Shown here one piece after another: positions 62,401 through 64,000 of a DNA stretch of 64,000 nt (positions are counted from its first letter, which is position 1; each line of letters starts with the position of its first letter). The notes under the pieces are model-generated. The model had not been told where the DNA came from. It did no database searches and saw only the letters and a list, made by a program, of their open reading frames with translations. The stretch is taken from NCBI GenBank assembly GCA_022457155.1, contig JAJGOT010000967.1:62001-126000 (forward strand). Reading direction: 5' to 3'. The DNA is from Cladopsammia gracilis. Its lineage: Eukaryota > Cnidaria > Anthozoa > Scleractinia > Dendrophylliidae. Made by a program: the position numbers and the translations under genes.

Positions 62401-64000
62401 GTTCTTGAGTTCTTAAGTTGCAAAACAGTGTTTCCATGTGGTACAAGTGCTAACTTTTGATTCAGTGGATGAAATTCTAATCGTCTTACTATTACAAAGA
62501 CAGCGGTAAAGTAGTATTTTCCTGTGGGATCGGTTTTATCTATTGATTCTGTGGATGTAATCCTAATTGTGTGATAATTCAAATGGGAGCGGCAAAGTAG
62601 TATTTCTCTGTATTACAACTTCTAACTTGTTGAGTCAGTGCATGTCATCCTAATGGCGTGACCATTCAAAGGAAAGCTGCCAGGTAGTGTCCTGTGGTAT
62701 CGGTTCTTCCTTTTGGGATGGGACCGTGGATGATCCTAATGGTGTGATCATTCAAATAAGGGCTACAACTGTGGTACTGGTTCTTCCTTTTCGGTCTGTG
62801 GATGATTTTAATTGTTTTATTTGCCAAATTAAAGCCGCAAAGTGTCTTTCCCTGTGATACAAGTTCTAAGTTTTGAGAGTCCGTAGATCGCATCTGAAAA
62901 GTATGACCATTCAAATATAAGGTGCAAAGTACGTTTCCCTGTGGTAACGGGTATAACTTGATTCTGTGAATGAAATCTTAATGCTGTGACCATTGAAATG
63001 AAAATTGCAAAAACATTTCTCTGTGGTACAAATTCTAACTTTTGAGTCCGTGCAAGCTAATTGTGTGACCTGTCAAATGAAAGGTGCAAAGCGTGTTTCC
63101 CTGTGGTACAAGTTCTCACGTTTGAGTCCGTAGATGTAATCGTAATGGTATGACCACTCAAATGACATTTGCAAAGTATTTGTTTGCCTGTAGTATTTGT
63201 TCTAACTTTTAATTCTGTCGATGTAGTCCAAATGGTGTGACCATTCAAATAAAAGATGCAAAGATAGTGTTTTCTGCCTTAGGGATTCTAACCTTTAATT
63301 CTGTGGATGAAATCCTAACTGGTGTGACCATTAACATAAAAGTTGCACAATACTGTTTCCCTGTGGTTTAAGTTTTAACTTTTGGTTCTGTGGATGAATC
63401 CCTAACGGTGTGATCATTCAAATGAAAGCCGTAAAGTAGCATGTCCCTGTGGAAGGAAGTTCTAACTTTTCAATCCCTGGATGAAATCCTTATGCCTTGA
63501 CAATTATTGATTGACAATTCCTATGAAGGCTGTGGTTGTAGTTCTAACTATTGATTCGATTATGGAGATGTATTCCAAATGGTATGACCATTCAAGTAAA
63601 AGTTACAAGGAAGTGTTCGCTGCCGTATAGATTCTAACTTTTAATTTTGGGATCAAAACCTAATCGTGTGAACATTCAAATGAAAGCAACAAAATACTGT
63701 TTCCCCGGAGTATCAATTCTAACGTTTGATTTTGTGGATGTAATCCCACGTGTGACCATTCAACTGAATAAAAGCTATAAAGTAGACTAAGTGTTCCCAA
63801 GGGTACCGGATCTAACGTTTGAGCCCGTGGATTTAATCCTAATAATGTGATCATTCAAGTAAAGGCTACCGTGACGTGTTTCTAAGTTGTGAGTCCGTGG
63901 ATCACATCCGAAAGTTGTGACCGTCCGTGGTTCGTATCCGAAAGGTTTGAGAGCAAAGTATTGTTTCTCTGTGGCAGCGAGCATAGCTTTTAATTCTGTC
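62401..64000. repeat. Degenerate ~85-90 bp tandem repeat, right part (reaches window end)
   Basis: About 18 diverged units, each with GTGTGACCATTCAAATGAAAG, GCAAAGTAGT, TTTCCCTGTGGTACAAGTTC and TAACTTTTGAGTCCGTGGAT. On the minus strand many units translate in a common frame to NGHTIRITSTDS and RTCTTGK-like phrases, giving the short minus-strand frames at 62376-62582, 62666-62914, 63057-63248, 63660-63854 and 63787-63984. There is no continuous gene. Confidence 0.8.

Overview
The window is eukaryotic repeat-rich DNA, most likely from an anthozoan cnidarian and probably a reef coral. The reasons are the family and divergence of the one recognisable host gene (p120/delta-catenin), a tRNA-derived SINE, and several short repeat types that I recall from coral genomes; the species call is an inference. 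There are no bacterial features. Many of the short open frames in the window mean nothing.

Layout. Positions 1-56179 are three head-to-tail copies of one ~19.5 kb unit: unit 1 is 1-17113 (its left end lies outside the window), unit 2 is 17114-36655, unit 3 is 36656-56179. Homology stops abruptly at 56179/56180, the point that corresponds to the unit-to-unit junctions at 17113/17114 and 36655/36656. Each unit reads, left to right on the + strand: the 3' tail of a non-LTR retrotransposon; a GC-rich hairpin; a small TIR DNA transposon interrupted by a complete ~8.0 kb BEL/Pao LTR retrotransposon; then the 3' half of a delta-catenin (p120/CTNND) gene spread over about seven exons. The introns carry MITEs, inverted repeats, minisatellites and a second LINE fragment.

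The BEL/Pao element (copies A, B, C) has 5' and 3' LTRs of 433 and 376 bp, a gag in two pieces separated by ~1 kb of foreign DNA with a 33-bp-stem palindrome, an aspartic protease, reverse transcriptase, RNase H and an integrase with a DUF5641 tail. All copies are broken. A and B share one set of lesions and C has another, so none is autonomous.

The delta-catenin exons are identifiable from the Armadillo-repeat motifs and by compatible splice phases, but stops and frameshifts occur at the same places in all three copies. They look like copies of a pseudogene, or of a gene with consensus errors. One exon has been amplified, with its splice sites, into a ~133-bp minisatellite. In units 1 and 2 the gene is cut inside its last recognised exon by the duplication junction; only unit 3 runs on into its natural 3' flank.

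Positions 56180-64000 are single-copy. They hold the possible gene 3' end, a MITE-like hairpin, a near-perfect 58-bp minisatellite (58502-59242), a 26-bp inverted repeat, LINE 3' ends, a SINE at 61296-61650, and a long degenerate ~85-90 bp tandem repeat (about 60540-64000) that tends to be open on the minus strand. I see no confident host gene there.
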